64,000 bases of DNA from Eubacteriales bacterium (GCA_030539395.1 JAUNSC010000008.1:1-64000), one strand, 5' to 3'. Shown: positions 1 through 8,985, counted from the first letter of the stretch. Notes: generated by a model from the letters alone, not told the origin. Made by a program: numbers and translations.

Positions 1-86
1 TTAACTGTGGCTTAGCACTATATTTTGAGTTCAACTCCAAAAGTCAGGTAGTATAACACTAATTCCAAGATTTTACCATACCAAAT

Positions 87-2357
87 TTATATTTTCTGAA
101 GTTTTGCAAAAGCTGCGAACATTTTCTTTACACCGTAATTCTCAAAATTGACGGTCACTTCAAAATCCTTTCCGCCATCTATCACTTTTTCCACAGTTCC
201 CACACCAAATTTAATATGCCGGACTCTGTCTCCAACTCCATATTCCAGATGATCTGCTTTTGAAATTTTGAACTGAGCCGGATCAAAGGCCTTACTGCGG
301 AATGCCTTTCGTGCCTGCATATATGGACTGTCTGTCGACGGCTTCGGCGTATTCCAGGGAAGCCCGCCTTCTGCCGTTCTTCCTGAAAAGGAAGAATTTC
401 CGTAAGATGGTCCTGATACAGTGCTGTCCTTTTCACTTTCAAGAAGCTCCGTCGGAATTTCTTTTAAAAATCTCGACATGGAATTATAGCGTGTCTCCCC
501 ACGTGTCATACGTTGTCTTGCACATGTGACGGTCAGATTCTTCATGGCGCGTGTAATTCCCACATAGCAAAGCCTTCGCTCTTCCTCCAGTTCATCCGGA
601 TCATCACCGCCGATGCTCATATAGCTGGGAAAAACGCCTTCCTCCATCCCTGTAAGATACACCTCGGGAAACTCCAGTCCCTTGGCACTATGCAAAGTCA
701 TGAGTACTACATGGTTATCATTTTCATCCAGACTGTCAATATCTGCTACAAGGGCCACCTCTTCCAGGAAATCACTCAATGACGGTTCTTTTGCCGTCTC
801 TTCATAGGACACAACCTTAGTGATAAATTCATCAATATTTTCAATTCTGGCCTTTGCTTCCTCAGTATCTTCAGCTTTCAGTTCCGCTACATAACCGGTT
901 GTTTCAATAATCATCTCCAAAAGTTCATGCACACTGATAAATTCTTCCTGACTGCGAAGTGTCTGGATAAACGTCACAAACGGTTTGACCTTTGCTGCAC
1001 TTCTCCCGATTCCGGAAATATCATCGGCACGCTTCAATGCATCATAAAAGCTGATATTCTCTTCCACCGCATAGTTCTGTACCTTTGCCAGAGTCGTAGC
1101 TCCTATCCCTCTTTTGGGAACATTGATAATACGGCGCACCGCCAGATCGTCTCTGGCATTATCTACCGTCTTCATATAGGCAAGCAGATCCTTGATCTCT
1201 TTTCTGGCATAGAAATTTACTCCGCCCACTATTTTATATGGAATATTTTCCATCAGAAGTTTTTCTTCAAACAAACGTGACTGAGCATTCGTCCGGTATA
1301 AAACGGCAAAATCATTATACTGAGCTTTGCCGTTTGCCACACAGCGCATAATGTCTTTTGCAACATAGTCCGCCTCATCAAAAGCAGTGCCAAACTGCTT
1401 TGCCCTGACAGGACTGCCTCCTTCATTATCTGTCCAAAGGCTCTTTTCTTTTCTTCCCCTGTTGTTTCTGATAACTCCGTTGGCTGCGTTAAGTATATTC
1501 TGGGTAGACCGGTAATTCTGTTCCAGTTTAATCACGTGCGCCTCTTCAAACACCTTTTCAAAATTCAGGATATTTCCGATATTTGCCCCCCGAAATTTAT
1601 AGATAGATTGATCATCATCACCAACCACGCACAAATTCCGGTATTTATCCGCCAGAAGTCTCACAAGATGAAACTGAGCCGTATTCGTATCCTGATATTC
1701 GTCTACCATTATGTATCGAAAACGCTCCTGATAATATTCCAGCACATCCGGACACATTCTGAAAAGTTCCACTGTTTTCATGATCAGATCATCAAAATCC
1801 AGTGCATTATTCCGTTTAAGCTGGATCTGGTATTGGCGGTATGCATCTGCAATCCGGCGCTTATGATAATCTCCATAACAGAGTTTTTCATATTCCTCCG
1901 GAGTTACCAGTTCATTCTTTGCAGAGGATATAGCCGACAGGATACTTCGTTCTTTTATCATTTTAGTATCGATATTAAGCTGTTTGCAGACATCTTTCAT
2001 CATGGATTTCTGGTCATCCGCATCATAAATAGTAAAACTGTTTTCATATCCGATACGGTCTATGTATCTGCGCAAAATCCTGACACAAAGTGAATGGAAC
2101 GTGGAAACCCATATACTATCTGAACCAAAACCCACAAGATCATCCACACGTTCCCTCATCTCCTGTGCTGCTTTATTCGTGAAAGTGATTGCCAGAATAT
2201 TCCATGGATTCACACCTTCTTCTTCTATCAGCCGGGCAATACGGCAGGTAAGAACCCTCGTCTTTCCTGAACCGGCTCCGGCCAATATGAGCAGCGGCCC
2301 ATTTGTATGAAGGACCGCCTCTTTTTGTCTATTGTTTAATGTATCATATATTGCCAT
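87..2357 (-). CDS. pcrA: ATP-dependent DNA helicase PcrA/UvrD
   Basis: This is an SF1A 3'-5' DNA helicase of repair and replication-fork maintenance, 756 aa, the normal size for PcrA. A Q-motif region leads into Walker A AGAGSGKT at residues 26-33. The Walker B/DEYQDTN motif lies near residue 220, and the late motif HSAKGLEF and the VGITRA motif are both present. The C-terminal tail ends in the KVxH-FGxGTV type Tudor-like segment found in Gram-positive PcrA. The ATG follows an AGGAGA ribosome site. The gene is transcribed leftward and diverges from the DUF1836 gene. Family assignment is secure; choosing PcrA over UvrD rests on the Firmicute setting. Confidence 0.97.
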   Translation of the reverse strand: MAIYDTLNNRQKEAVLHTNGPLLILAGAGSGKTRVLTCRIARLIEEEGVNPWNILAITFTNKAAQEMRERVDDLVGFGSDSIWVSTFHSLCVRILRRYIDRIGYENSFTIYDADDQKSMMKDVCKQLNIDTKMIKERSILSAISSAKNELVTPEEYEKLCYGDYHKRRIADAYRQYQIQLKRNNALDFDDLIMKTVELFRMCPDVLEYYQERFRYIMVDEYQDTNTAQFHLVRLLADKYRNLCVVGDDDQSIYKFRGANIGNILNFEKVFEEAHVIKLEQNYRSTQNILNAANGVIRNNRGRKEKSLWTDNEGGSPVRAKQFGTAFDEADYVAKDIMRCVANGKAQYNDFAVLYRTNAQSRLFEEKLLMENIPYKIVGGVNFYARKEIKDLLAYMKTVDNARDDLAVRRIINVPKRGIGATTLAKVQNYAVEENISFYDALKRADDISGIGRSAAKVKPFVTFIQTLRSQEEFISVHELLEMIIETTGYVAELKAEDTEEAKARIENIDEFITKVVSYEETAKEPSLSDFLEEVALVADIDSLDENDNHVVLMTLHSAKGLEFPEVYLTGMEEGVFPSYMSIGGDDPDELEEERRLCYVGITRAMKNLTVTCARQRMTRGETRYNSMSRFLKEIPTELLESEKDSTVSGPSYGNSSFSGRTAEGGLPWNTPKPSTDSPYMQARKAFRSKAFDPAQFKISKADHLEYGVGDRVRHIKFGVGTVEKVIDGGKDFEVTVNFENYGVKKMFAAFAKLQKI

Positions 2358-2384
2358 ATTTTTCTCCTGAAAATCAAAAAATAC

Positions 2385-2413
2385 TTGTCATGTAGTTTTA
2401 AAAACTGTATAAT
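2385..2413 (+). promoter_or_regulatory. Sigma-A-type promoter for the DUF1836 gene
   Basis: TTGTCA at 2385-2390 and TATAAT at 2408-2413 are separated by 17 nt. They sit 24 nt upstream of the start codon at 2437, in the gap between divergent pcrA and the DUF1836 gene. Assignment is by consensus match only. Confidence 0.7.
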
Positions 2414-2436
2414 CTAGTCATAACAGAAAGGAAACG

Positions 2437-3033
2437 ATGTTTATGACAATTAATACAGAGGACATGCTCCAGAGTATCCTGGCAAGCCTGTCGCGAATTG
2501 ATTATATCAAACCCGATGATATTCCCAATATTGATTTGTATATGGATCAGGTCACAACCTTCATGGATTCACAATTAAAATCCTCCAAGCGTTACCAGGA
2601 GGACAAAGTTCTGACCAAAACCATGATCAATAATTATGCAAAAAATCATTTGCTGCCCACGCCGGACAAAAAGAAGTATTCCAAAGAGCACGTGCTGCTT
2701 CTGATTTTTATTTACTATTTTAAAGGCTTTTTATCCATTGGCGATATCCAGTCGCTGCTTGATCCTCTCACCAAAAAATATTTTAAAAATGCAGAGAGTA
2801 TCAATGTGGAATCCATTTACCGTGAAGTATTCAGTATGGAAAAAGTCCAGATTGAATCCATGCAGGCAGATCTCTCCTCCAAATATGCCATCGCTCAGGA
2901 CACCTTTAAAGATGCATCGGAAGAAGATGCTGCATTTTTACGTCTCTTTTCATTTATCAGTCTTCTGAGCTTTGATGTTTATGTAAAAAAGCAGATTATT
3001 GAAAAAATCATTGATTCTTTTCAAGACGACTGA
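2437..3033 (+). CDS. DUF1836 domain-containing protein
   Basis: A 198-aa soluble protein of the DUF1836 family, common in Clostridia and bacilli. The N-terminal half (about residues 50-110) looks like a winged-helix or MerR-like DNA-binding region, with a stretch where a KTMINNYAKN helix precedes a predicted wing. The function is not established, and a transcriptional regulator role is an inference from that fold. The ATG is preceded by AGAAAGG. Its last 26 nt overlap the end of the TrpR-like gene on the opposite strand, so the two are convergent and share their 3' ends. No signal peptide or membrane segment is seen. Confidence 0.8.
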   Translation: MFMTINTEDMLQSILASLSRIDYIKPDDIPNIDLYMDQVTTFMDSQLKSSKRYQEDKVLTKTMINNYAKNHLLPTPDKKKYSKEHVLLLIFIYYFKGFLSIGDIQSLLDPLTKKYFKNAESINVESIYREVFSMEKVQIESMQADLSSKYAIAQDTFKDASEEDAAFLRLFSFISLLSFDVYVKKQIIEKIIDSFQDD

Positions 3034-3301
3034 ATACCATTTGGTATCCATCGTTGCCATAATTCAGGGAGCGGTTTACACGGCTTATTGTAGCCGTGGA
3101 CGCACCTGTCTGTTCCGCAATTTCCAGATATGTCTTATTCTGTGTCAGCATCTTTGCCACTTCAAATCTCTGGGACAATGACAGCAATTCATTGATAGTA
3201 CACACATCTTCAAAAAAACGGTAACATTCTTCTTTATCTTTCAGCTCCAGAATTGCTTCAAATAAATGTTCTACCGCTTTTGTTCTGATTTCTTTGCTCA
3301 T
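3008..3301 (-). CDS. TrpR-like protein, YerC/YecD family
   Basis: A 97-aa protein of the YerC/YecD family (TrpR superfamily), a small helical DNA-binding protein. The helix-turn-helix is visible near residues 55-80: the motif QNKTYLEIAEQTGAS is followed by TISRVNRSL, the recognition-helix signature of the family. The ATG follows AAGGAGA. Despite the superfamily name these proteins are not shown to bind tryptophan, and the regulon here is unknown. The gene lies 50 nt downstream of the PHP gene stop-to-start on the same strand, and it overlaps the DUF1836 gene tail-to-tail by 26 nt. Confidence 0.85.
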   Translation of the reverse strand: MSKEIRTKAVEHLFEAILELKDKEECYRFFEDVCTINELLSLSQRFEVAKMLTQNKTYLEIAEQTGASTATISRVNRSLNYGNDGYQMVFSRLEKNQ

Positions 3302-3351
3302 AATTTCCTTCTCCTTACCCGAATACTACTAACCCCTGCTTATGTAGTTCT

Positions 3352-4077
3352 TCATCCATTTCTTTTTCCATAATTAATATATTTCATCAACTCATCCACA
3401 CTGCGATTAACTACCAGTTCCTCCGGGAAATTCACTTCTTTTATTATTGCCTGTGCCCGCTGGTGTTTTCCGATATCCGTTACCACATGTGCGTCACTGT
3501 TCATAATAACCGGCACTTTATACTCCTTACAAAGTTCCAGCATCAACCGGTCATTTGACACCGTATTCTGACGAAATCCATTAGGATTTAATGAATTATC
3601 ATTTATTTCAAGCAAAACTCCGTGTTCCTTTGCAGCCAGGACAAGTTCTTTATAATTCACCGCATATCTCCCGTCATCAGGATGGCCTATAATATTGATA
3701 TAAGGATTTTCCATGGCTTTGATATACGCCCTGGTATTCTGCTCGGCAGTTCCCGGCTTTATGCATGGAATATGAAGGCTTGCTATTGCAAGATCCATCT
3801 GTTTCAAATATTCCTCACGAAGATCCACTGTTCCTTCATAATCTGTAATATTCAATTCCACACCAAACAATACAGATATATCAAACAATTTTCTTGGAAC
3901 TGCCTTTATATTTGAAAAATAAAATTCATGACAGCTTCCCGGCATCTGCGGCCCATGGTCCGTAATTCCGAGCAGATCCAATCCCTTATCAGCTGCCCCT
4001 TTTGCCATTTCCCATATCGTATTATATGCATGTCCGCTTGAAAGCGTATGGGTATGTACATCTAATACATCCTTCAT
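3352..4077 (-). CDS. PHP-domain phosphoesterase (YcdX-like)
   Basis: A 241-aa stand-alone PHP domain hydrolase. The metal-ligand motifs are visible in order: DVHTHT near residue 6, GITDHGP near residue 39, the GHPDDGRY region in the middle, and NSDAHV near residue 195. This is the YcdX/YcsE-like trinuclear-zinc phosphatase arrangement. The substrate is unknown; family members cleave phosphate esters. The ATG follows AAAGGAAG. It is probably co-transcribed with the TrpR-like gene downstream. A histidinol phosphatase role is less likely because no his genes are nearby. Confidence 0.85.
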   Translation of the reverse strand: MKDVLDVHTHTLSSGHAYNTIWEMAKGAADKGLDLLGITDHGPQMPGSCHEFYFSNIKAVPRKLFDISVLFGVELNITDYEGTVDLREEYLKQMDLAIASLHIPCIKPGTAEQNTRAYIKAMENPYINIIGHPDDGRYAVNYKELVLAAKEHGVLLEINDNSLNPNGFRQNTVSNDRLMLELCKEYKVPVIMNSDAHVVTDIGKHQRAQAIIKEVNFPEELVVNRSVDELMKYINYGKRNG

Positions 4078-4202
4078 TTTTCTTTCTTCCTTTATCGAAA
4101 ATCATACTTTATAAGTATATCACGAATCTGCATCCTTTATCAACTGTTTTCCCAGTTTCAATCTATACCGCACAATGCCAGATTCACTTGTGCTTTTTTA
4201 TT

Positions 4203-4669
4203 TTATACAATCCCCACACGAACCCTCCTGAAAACAGAAGTTCCCAAATATTCCGGTCTAAAAATGCCGCACAACATATAATAATTGCCAGAAAAATTAT
4301 ATGCATCATAAATAACCTTTTGTTTTTCCGCTTCCATGTGTGTATGTTTCAACATATCTGTCAAACTCACTAAAAATTGTTCGTTATCTTTTATCCTTTT
4401 AAACTTTTCACTTTCCAATAAAGATTTCAGTTCTTTTACCGGTATGTTTTCATCACAGCAATTGATATATCCTTCACCATGTCCCATATCACGTCATCCT
4501 TTGGAGATGAACTGCTGCACATTTCAAGCGCCGCTTTGTATGCACTGTGCAACTGTGAAAATTCCTCCGGATTCTTTTCGGCATCCCACTTAAGCAGCGC
4601 CCTGGCGTACGCCCTTTTTATTTCACCTGTATTATTTGTCTCAACTATTCCAAGCACATTCCAGATGTC
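4203..4669 (-). pseudogene. Decayed J-domain protein gene
   Basis: Two minus-strand reading frames together look like one broken J-domain protein. The upstream frame starts near a GTG at 4669 (DIWNVLGI), contains the J-like helix EIKRAYARALLKW and the motif PEEFSQLHSAY, and stops at 4436. A second frame overlaps it (codons from 4487) and continues with a helical stretch resembling the region that follows the J domain in clostridial homologues, ending at 4203. The canonical HPD is replaced (KWDAEKNP), as is usual in this clostridial family. The frame change near 4440-4490 plus the early end argue for a pseudogene; a short functional peptide cannot be excluded. Confidence 0.6.
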
Positions 4670-4742
4670 CACCCATCGTTCCCCTCTTTCATATCTGGAT
4701 AATATAACAGCAGTATAACATGTCCAATCACAAAATGTAAAA

Positions 4743-4771
4743 TTGAAATTCTCCCTGATCCATGCTATACT
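4743..4771 (+). promoter_or_regulatory. Sigma-A-type promoter for the TSCPD gene
   Basis: TTGAAA at 4743-4748 and TATACT at 4766-4771 are spaced by 17 nt. They lie 30 nt upstream of the TSCPD start at 4802 and just upstream of the decayed J-domain gene on the other strand. Confidence 0.6.
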
Positions 4772-4801
4772 TTCTGTATCAAAAGAAAGCGGGGTACTTT
4801 T

Positions 4802-5083
4802 ATGTCTAATCTGACAAAACAAAATAACACATATGTTCATAAAAATCGTGGTGTCTGCTCCTCTTCGGTACAGTTTGAAATAGAAAACGGCTGTGTAAAA
4901 AATGTTCGTTTTGAAGGCGGCTGCAACGGAAATACTACAGGAGTCAGCAGGCTGGCAGAAGGTATGGGAATTGAAGATGTCATTACCCGTCTCGAAGGAA
5001 TCAAATGCGGTTTCCGCCCCACTTCATGTCCTGACCAGCTTGCCCAGGCATTAAAGGCTTATCTGGCAGAATCTAATGCTTGA
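4802..5083 (+). CDS. TSCPD domain-containing protein (TIGR03905 family)
   Basis: A 93-aa small protein of the TIGR03905/TSCPD family. It contains the conserved segments NVRFEGGCNGN and GIKCGFRPTSCPDQLAQAL, the TSCPD signature with three conserved cysteines (GGC, KCG, SCPD). The same domain forms the C-terminus of some B12-dependent ribonucleotide reductases, where it is thought to bind metal; the stand-alone form has no proven function. The ATG follows AAGCGGGG. The flavodiiron gene's -35 box overlaps its stop codon, so the two are adjacent but separately promoted. Confidence 0.85.
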   Translation: MSNLTKQNNTYVHKNRGVCSSSVQFEIENGCVKNVRFEGGCNGNTTGVSRLAEGMGIEDVITRLEGIKCGFRPTSCPDQLAQALKAYLAESNA

Positions 5084-5108
5084 TAATTTTGGAAAGACCT
5101 ATTATAAT
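5080..5108 (+). promoter_or_regulatory. Promoter of the flavodiiron gene
   Basis: TTGATA at 5080-5085 and TATAAT at 5103-5108 with a 17-nt spacer form a near-consensus vegetative promoter 41 nt upstream of the flavodiiron ATG. A strong GGAGG precedes the start at 5150. No operator palindrome was seen. Confidence 0.7.
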
Positions 5109-5149
5109 CTGGGTAGACAATAATACTTTTAAATGGAGGATTACTAATT

Positions 5150-6940
5150 ATGCGAATTACTGACGACATCCGCTATGTCGGTGTGAATGATCACAAAGTC
5201 GATCTTTTCGAAGGCCAGTACGTTGTCCCGAACGGTATGGCATACAACTCATACGTTATCATGGATGAAAAGATTGCCGTTATGGATACTGTAGACATTA
5301 ATTTCACTCATGAATGGCTGGATAATATTGCCGCTGTTCTTGACGGCAAAAAACCGGATTATCTGATTGTTCAGCATATGGAACCGGATCATTCCGCAAA
5401 TATTGCAAATTTCCTGAAAACTTATCCGGAGGCTACCGTTGTTGCCAATGTAAAAACATTTGCCATGATGGATCAGTTCTTTGATCTGGATGAATCTGTA
5501 AAGAGACTGACTGTAGGAAACGGTGAATCCCTCTCACTGGGAAAACATACTCTTACATTTGTTTTTGCCCCAATGGTTCACTGGCCGGAAGTAATGGTAA
5601 CATATGACAGCACAGAAAAAGTCCTCTTTGCCGCTGATGGTTTCGGTAAATTCGGTGCAAACGATGTGGACGAGCCGTGGGATAACGAAGCGCGCCGTTA
5701 CTATATCGGTATCGTTGGCAAATACGGTGCTCAGGTACAGAATCTGCTGAAAGTTGCAGCTACTCTGGATATCCAGATCATCTGCCCGCTTCATGGACCG
5801 GTACTTACAGAAAATCTGGGTCACTATATCAACCTGTATGATATCTGGTCATCCTACAAAGTCGAAAGTGACGGAGTTGTTATTGCTTATACTTCCGTAT
5901 ATGGCAACACCAGAAAGGCTGTAGAGCTTCTGGCAGCAAAAATGCAGGAAGAAGGCTGTCCGAAAGTTGTTGTACATGATCTTGCCCGCGCAGATATGGC
6001 TAAAGCCGTAGAAGATGCGTTCCGCTATGGAAAGCTGGTTTTGGCTACTACTACTTACAACGCAGAAATTTTCCCGTTCATGCGTGAGTTCATCAATCAC
6101 CTGACCGAACGTAATTTCCAGAACCGCACAGTTGCATTTATCCAGAACGGCACATGGGCTCCTATGGCTACAAAAGTAATGAAAGGCATGTTGGAGAAGT
6201 GTAAAAATCTGACATATGCAAATACAGAAGTTACTATCAAATCTGCTGTAAAAGCTGAGACAAAAGAGGCTTTAAACGCTCTTGCAGAAGAACTTTGCAA
6301 AGATTACATTGCTCAGTCTGATGACAAGGCAAACAAAAATGATATGACTGCACTGTTCAAAATTGGTTATGGTCTCTATGTTGTTACATGCAATGACGGC
6401 AAAAAGGATAATGGTCTCATTGTAAATACTGTTACACAGCTGACTGATACTCCGAACCGTGTGGCTGTAAATATCAATAAGCAGAACTACTCACACCATG
6501 TGATCAAACAGACCGGCAAACTTAATGTAAACTGCCTGTCTGTAGAAGCTCCGTTTGATATCTTTAAACGTTTCGGTTTCCAGAGTGGAAGAACTGCTGA
6601 CAAATTTGAAGGTTTCGAACCGCTTTACTCTGATAACGGACTCGCATTCCTTCCGCGCTACATCAACGCATTTATGTCTCTCGAAGTAGAATCCTATGTT
6701 GATCTTGACACACACGGCATGTTCATCTGTCGAGTAACTGAAGCGCGTGTAATGTCTGATAAGGATACTATGACATATACCTATTATCAGAAAAATGTAA
6801 AACCGAAGCCGCAGACAGAAGGTAAGAAAGGCTTTGTCTGCAAAGTATGCGGATACATCTATGAAGGCGAAACTCTTCCGGATGATTATATCTGCCCACT
6901 GTGCAAACATGGCGTAGCTGATTTCGAGCCTATTCAATAA
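5150..6940 (+). CDS. Four-domain flavodiiron protein (oxygen/NO reductase with fused flavin reductase and rubredoxin)
   Basis: A 596-aa cytoplasmic flavodiiron protein that reduces O2 to water or NO to N2O. Domain order: a metallo-beta-lactamase-like diiron domain (residues 1-245, ligand motif HMEPDH near 76-81, then MVHWPE, AADGFG and PLHGP); a flavodoxin domain (about 250-395, phosphate loop TSVYGNTRKA); a flavin-reductase-like FMN domain (about 400-545); and a C-terminal rubredoxin (CKVCGYIYEG and CPLCKHG, four Fe ligands). Most family members lack the last two modules, so electrons can be relayed within one chain here. The gene is monocistronic with its own promoter and terminator. The role in oxygen tolerance is inferred from the family. 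Confidence 0.95.
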   Translation: MRITDDIRYVGVNDHKVDLFEGQYVVPNGMAYNSYVIMDEKIAVMDTVDINFTHEWLDNIAAVLDGKKPDYLIVQHMEPDHSANIANFLKTYPEATVVANVKTFAMMDQFFDLDESVKRLTVGNGESLSLGKHTLTFVFAPMVHWPEVMVTYDSTEKVLFAADGFGKFGANDVDEPWDNEARRYYIGIVGKYGAQVQNLLKVAATLDIQIICPLHGPVLTENLGHYINLYDIWSSYKVESDGVVIAYTSVYGNTRKAVELLAAKMQEEGCPKVVVHDLARADMAKAVEDAFRYGKLVLATTTYNAEIFPFMREFINHLTERNFQNRTVAFIQNGTWAPMATKVMKGMLEKCKNLTYANTEVTIKSAVKAETKEALNALAEELCKDYIAQSDDKANKNDMTALFKIGYGLYVVTCNDGKKDNGLIVNTVTQLTDTPNRVAVNINKQNYSHHVIKQTGKLNVNCLSVEAPFDIFKRFGFQSGRTADKFEGFEPLYSDNGLAFLPRYINAFMSLEVESYVDLDTHGMFICRVTEARVMSDKDTMTYTYYQKNVKPKPQTEGKKGFVCKVCGYIYEGETLPDDYICPLCKHGVADFEPIQ

Positions 6941-6951
6941 GATAAAGACGA

Positions 6952-6980
6952 GTGCAGTCCTGTAAAGGGCTGCACTTTTT
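6952..6980 (+). terminator. Rho-independent terminator of the flavodiiron gene
   Basis: Stem GTGCAGTCC (6952-6960) pairs with GGGCTGCAC (6967-6975) and is followed by TTTTT, 12 nt after the stop codon. Confidence 0.9.
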
Positions 6981-6991
6981 CAGTCTTCCTG

Positions 6992-8239
6992 TCACATATC
7001 AATTTCATAATCAAACAATGCTACTGTTACATCATTTACATTTGTACCCGTAGGACCAGTAATGATTAATCCGTCTGCCGCCTTCAATGCTGTGTAAGAA
7101 TCATTATTCTGCAAAGTTTGAAATACATCCAGCCCTTTATCTCTGAGCAGTTCTACTGTCTCGCCATCCACATAACCTCCCGCCGCATCAGTCGGCCCAT
7201 CTGTACCATCACTTCCAAAAGAAAATACACATGCATTTTTCATTCCTGCAATCCCGGGTGCGGCTGCCAGCGCAAGCTCCTGATTCCTTCCACCCTTTCC
7301 TCTGCCAACAAGATGCACTACCGTCTCACCACCTGCAATATAGCATAGTTTTCTGTCCTCTTTTGCATGAGTGCGCAGAATACTTGCCATCATACTTCCT
7401 GCCTCCCGCGCCTCACAGCAAAGTTCTTCTGTAAGAATAACTGGTTCAAACCCCAGTTTCTGAGCAGACCTCTCTACCGCCCGACATAATTCACGGACAC
7501 TCCCTGTAATCCGTGTTGTCACATTTGTAAGATTCTTTGGCGTTTCCTGCTGCAGAAGAGCCACTGCTTTTTCTGACAATTTCAAATCATATTTTGCCAA
7601 TATATATTTTGCCTGATCACATGTAGATGAATCCGGATAAGCCGGTCCTGATGCTATCATATCAAGCGGATCTCCCAGAATATCACTGAGCACTACCGCA
7701 TAAACCTGCGCCGGCATACATGCAAGTGCAAATCTGCCGCCTTTTACACCAGAAAGCCGCTTACGAATGATGTTCATTTCCACAATATCCGCACCACAGG
7801 CCAACAGTTGTCTTGTAATATCCTGCAATTCTTCCCCGGATATCAGCGGATTTTCAAACAATGCGCTTCCTCCTCCCGACAGAAGAAAAATGACTGTATC
7901 ATTTTCATGCAGATTACTAACCTTTTGCAGAGCCATTTTAGTCGCAGTAAAACCATTTTCGTCCGGAACAGGATGCCCGGCTTCCCGGCAGTCTACTCCC
8001 GGAATTTTCCCTTTTACATGTCCATATTTTGTAATAACAATCCCATCATCCACATGCCCGAGAACACGTACAGCGGCAGCTGCCATTTGCCAGGCTGCCT
8101 TCCCGGCAGCCACAAGAACGGTACGTCCACCGGCTCCATGAAAATTTTTAAGTGCTTTTTCAACAGCATTATCCGGCATCACCTCTGCAAGAGATTCTTC
8201 TATCATATGATTCACTTTTTCTCTCAATAGCATATTCAT
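6992..8239 (-). CDS. Glycerate 2-kinase, MOFRL family
   Basis: About 415 aa, the usual length of type II (MOFRL/GckA/TtuD-like) glycerate kinases, which phosphorylate D-glycerate to 2-phosphoglycerate. The N-terminal domain carries VAAGKAAWQMA, GHPVPDENG and the glycine-serine loop LLSGGGSALFE. The C-terminal MOFRL domain carries GGRNQELALAAA, FGSDGTDGPTDAAGG and a GPTGTNVNDV end. An in-frame GTG-GTG lies four codons upstream, but the ATG at 8239 has the better spacing to GGTG. The gene converges with the flavodiiron gene. No glycerate or tartrate operon surrounds it. Confidence 0.92.
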   Translation of the reverse strand: MNMLLREKVNHMIEESLAEVMPDNAVEKALKNFHGAGGRTVLVAAGKAAWQMAAAAVRVLGHVDDGIVITKYGHVKGKIPGVDCREAGHPVPDENGFTATKMALQKVSNLHENDTVIFLLSGGGSALFENPLISGEELQDITRQLLACGADIVEMNIIRKRLSGVKGGRFALACMPAQVYAVVLSDILGDPLDMIASGPAYPDSSTCDQAKYILAKYDLKLSEKAVALLQQETPKNLTNVTTRITGSVRELCRAVERSAQKLGFEPVILTEELCCEAREAGSMMASILRTHAKEDRKLCYIAGGETVVHLVGRGKGGRNQELALAAAPGIAGMKNACVFSFGSDGTDGPTDAAGGYVDGETVELLRDKGLDVFQTLQNNDSYTALKAADGLIITGPTGTNVNDVTVALFDYEIDM

Positions 8240-8404
8240 CTTTTTCACCACATCTCATAATATATTCGATAAAAACTATTTCTAAACTGTCTGCATATAT
8301 TTTATCACTTTGAGGTACGCAATCCAAGTCTATACTTATCTATGAACCTATTTTTTTAACCGCCATATACTGATTGAGACGAACAAATTCATGGAGTCCA
8401 TCTT

Positions 8405-8838
8405 ATGAAAAGAAAATTGATTTCCATACTTAGCGCTTGTCTTCTTCTGGCCTGTACACCAGCATCCGTTTATGCCGAAGAAGACGAACAAACTCTGCAA
8501 AAAGTCACTCTAAACGAGGTAGCTCATTCTATCTTTTATGCACCTCAGTATGCTGCTATTGAACTTGGATATTTTGAAGAGGAAGGCATAAATCTGGATC
8601 TCGTTACAGGTTTTGGTGCCGACAAAGTTATGACTGCTGTCCTCTCCGGTGATGCTCAAATCGGATTTATGGGAAGTGAATCTACGATTTATGCCTACAA
8701 TGAAGGTGCCAGCGATTATGTCGTAAACTTTGCACAGCTTACACAGCGTGCCGGTAATTTTCTGGTTGCCCGGGAAGAAATGCCTGACTTTACATGGGAT
8801 GATCTGAAAAATAAATATGTGCTTGGCGGTCGAAAAGG
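8405..8838 (+). pseudogene. 5' fragment of an NMT1/SsuA-like ABC substrate-binding protein gene
   Basis: The first 145 codons of a periplasmic-binding-protein-like lipoprotein. The signal sequence has LLAC at residue 17 (lipobox), then the NMT1/THI5 signature: FYAPQYAAIELGYFEEEGI, GFGADKVMTAVLSGDAQIGFMG and ends VLGGRKG. At codon 145 the frame passes into the mobile element and stops after five foreign residues at 8860. The remainder of the gene is at 19956-20526. Joining 8838 to 19956 gives GGC GGC ATG CCT with no frame change and a 334-aa product. A GGAG precedes the ATG. No permease or ATPase gene is adjacent, so the transporter partners are elsewhere or lost. Confidence 0.92.
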
Positions 8839-8861
8839 TGTCGGACACTTATTAATGTAAA
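8837..8861 (+). other. Left attachment junction of the mobile element
   Basis: Host codons end with AAA GG (GG at 8837-8838). The element begins TGTCGGAC at 8839. The 23 nt at 8839-8861 match the reverse complement of 19931-19953 at 15 of 23 positions, including TGTCG at the tip and ATGTAAA at the inner edge: imperfect terminal inverted repeats. The same GG is found at the right end (19954-19955), as expected for a two-base crossover by a serine recombinase. Confidence 0.85.
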
Positions 8862-8940
8862 TATTGAAACGATAGCTATTTTATGTAACTGGATTGATGG
8901 ACTGAACAGTGCGAAAGCCGCACAAATAGCCACTTTCTAA
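8839..8940 (+). other. Open frame at the left tip that would extend the recombinase in the circular form
   Basis: Reading from the first element base in the phase set by the recombinase at the right tip, 33 sense codons (8839-8937) precede a TAA at 8938-8940. A terminator hairpin begins at 8956. In the integrated state no start codon or ribosome site drives this frame. It is therefore best read as the displaced 3' end of the recombinase gene. The residues (for example ILCNWIDGLNSAKAAQI) match no domain I recognise. Confidence 0.6.
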
Positions 8941-8955
8941 GTATTTTGCATGAAG

Positions 8956-8985
8956 AAGACGCTTCTGAAAAGAGGTGTCTTTTTT
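8956..8985 (+). terminator. Strong terminator near the left tip of the element
   Basis: An 11-bp stem (8956-8966 with 8971-8981, including G-U pairs) closes a GAAA tetraloop and is followed by a T run. It lies upstream of the primase gene, 15 nt after the TAA at 8940. It can insulate the element from host transcription of the split gene and would terminate recombinase transcripts in the circular form. Confidence 0.85.

Noticed and set aside
1..86. Feature in the left 86 bases
   Set aside because: Short AT-rich stretch downstream of pcrA without a frame, hairpin or promoter that I can support.
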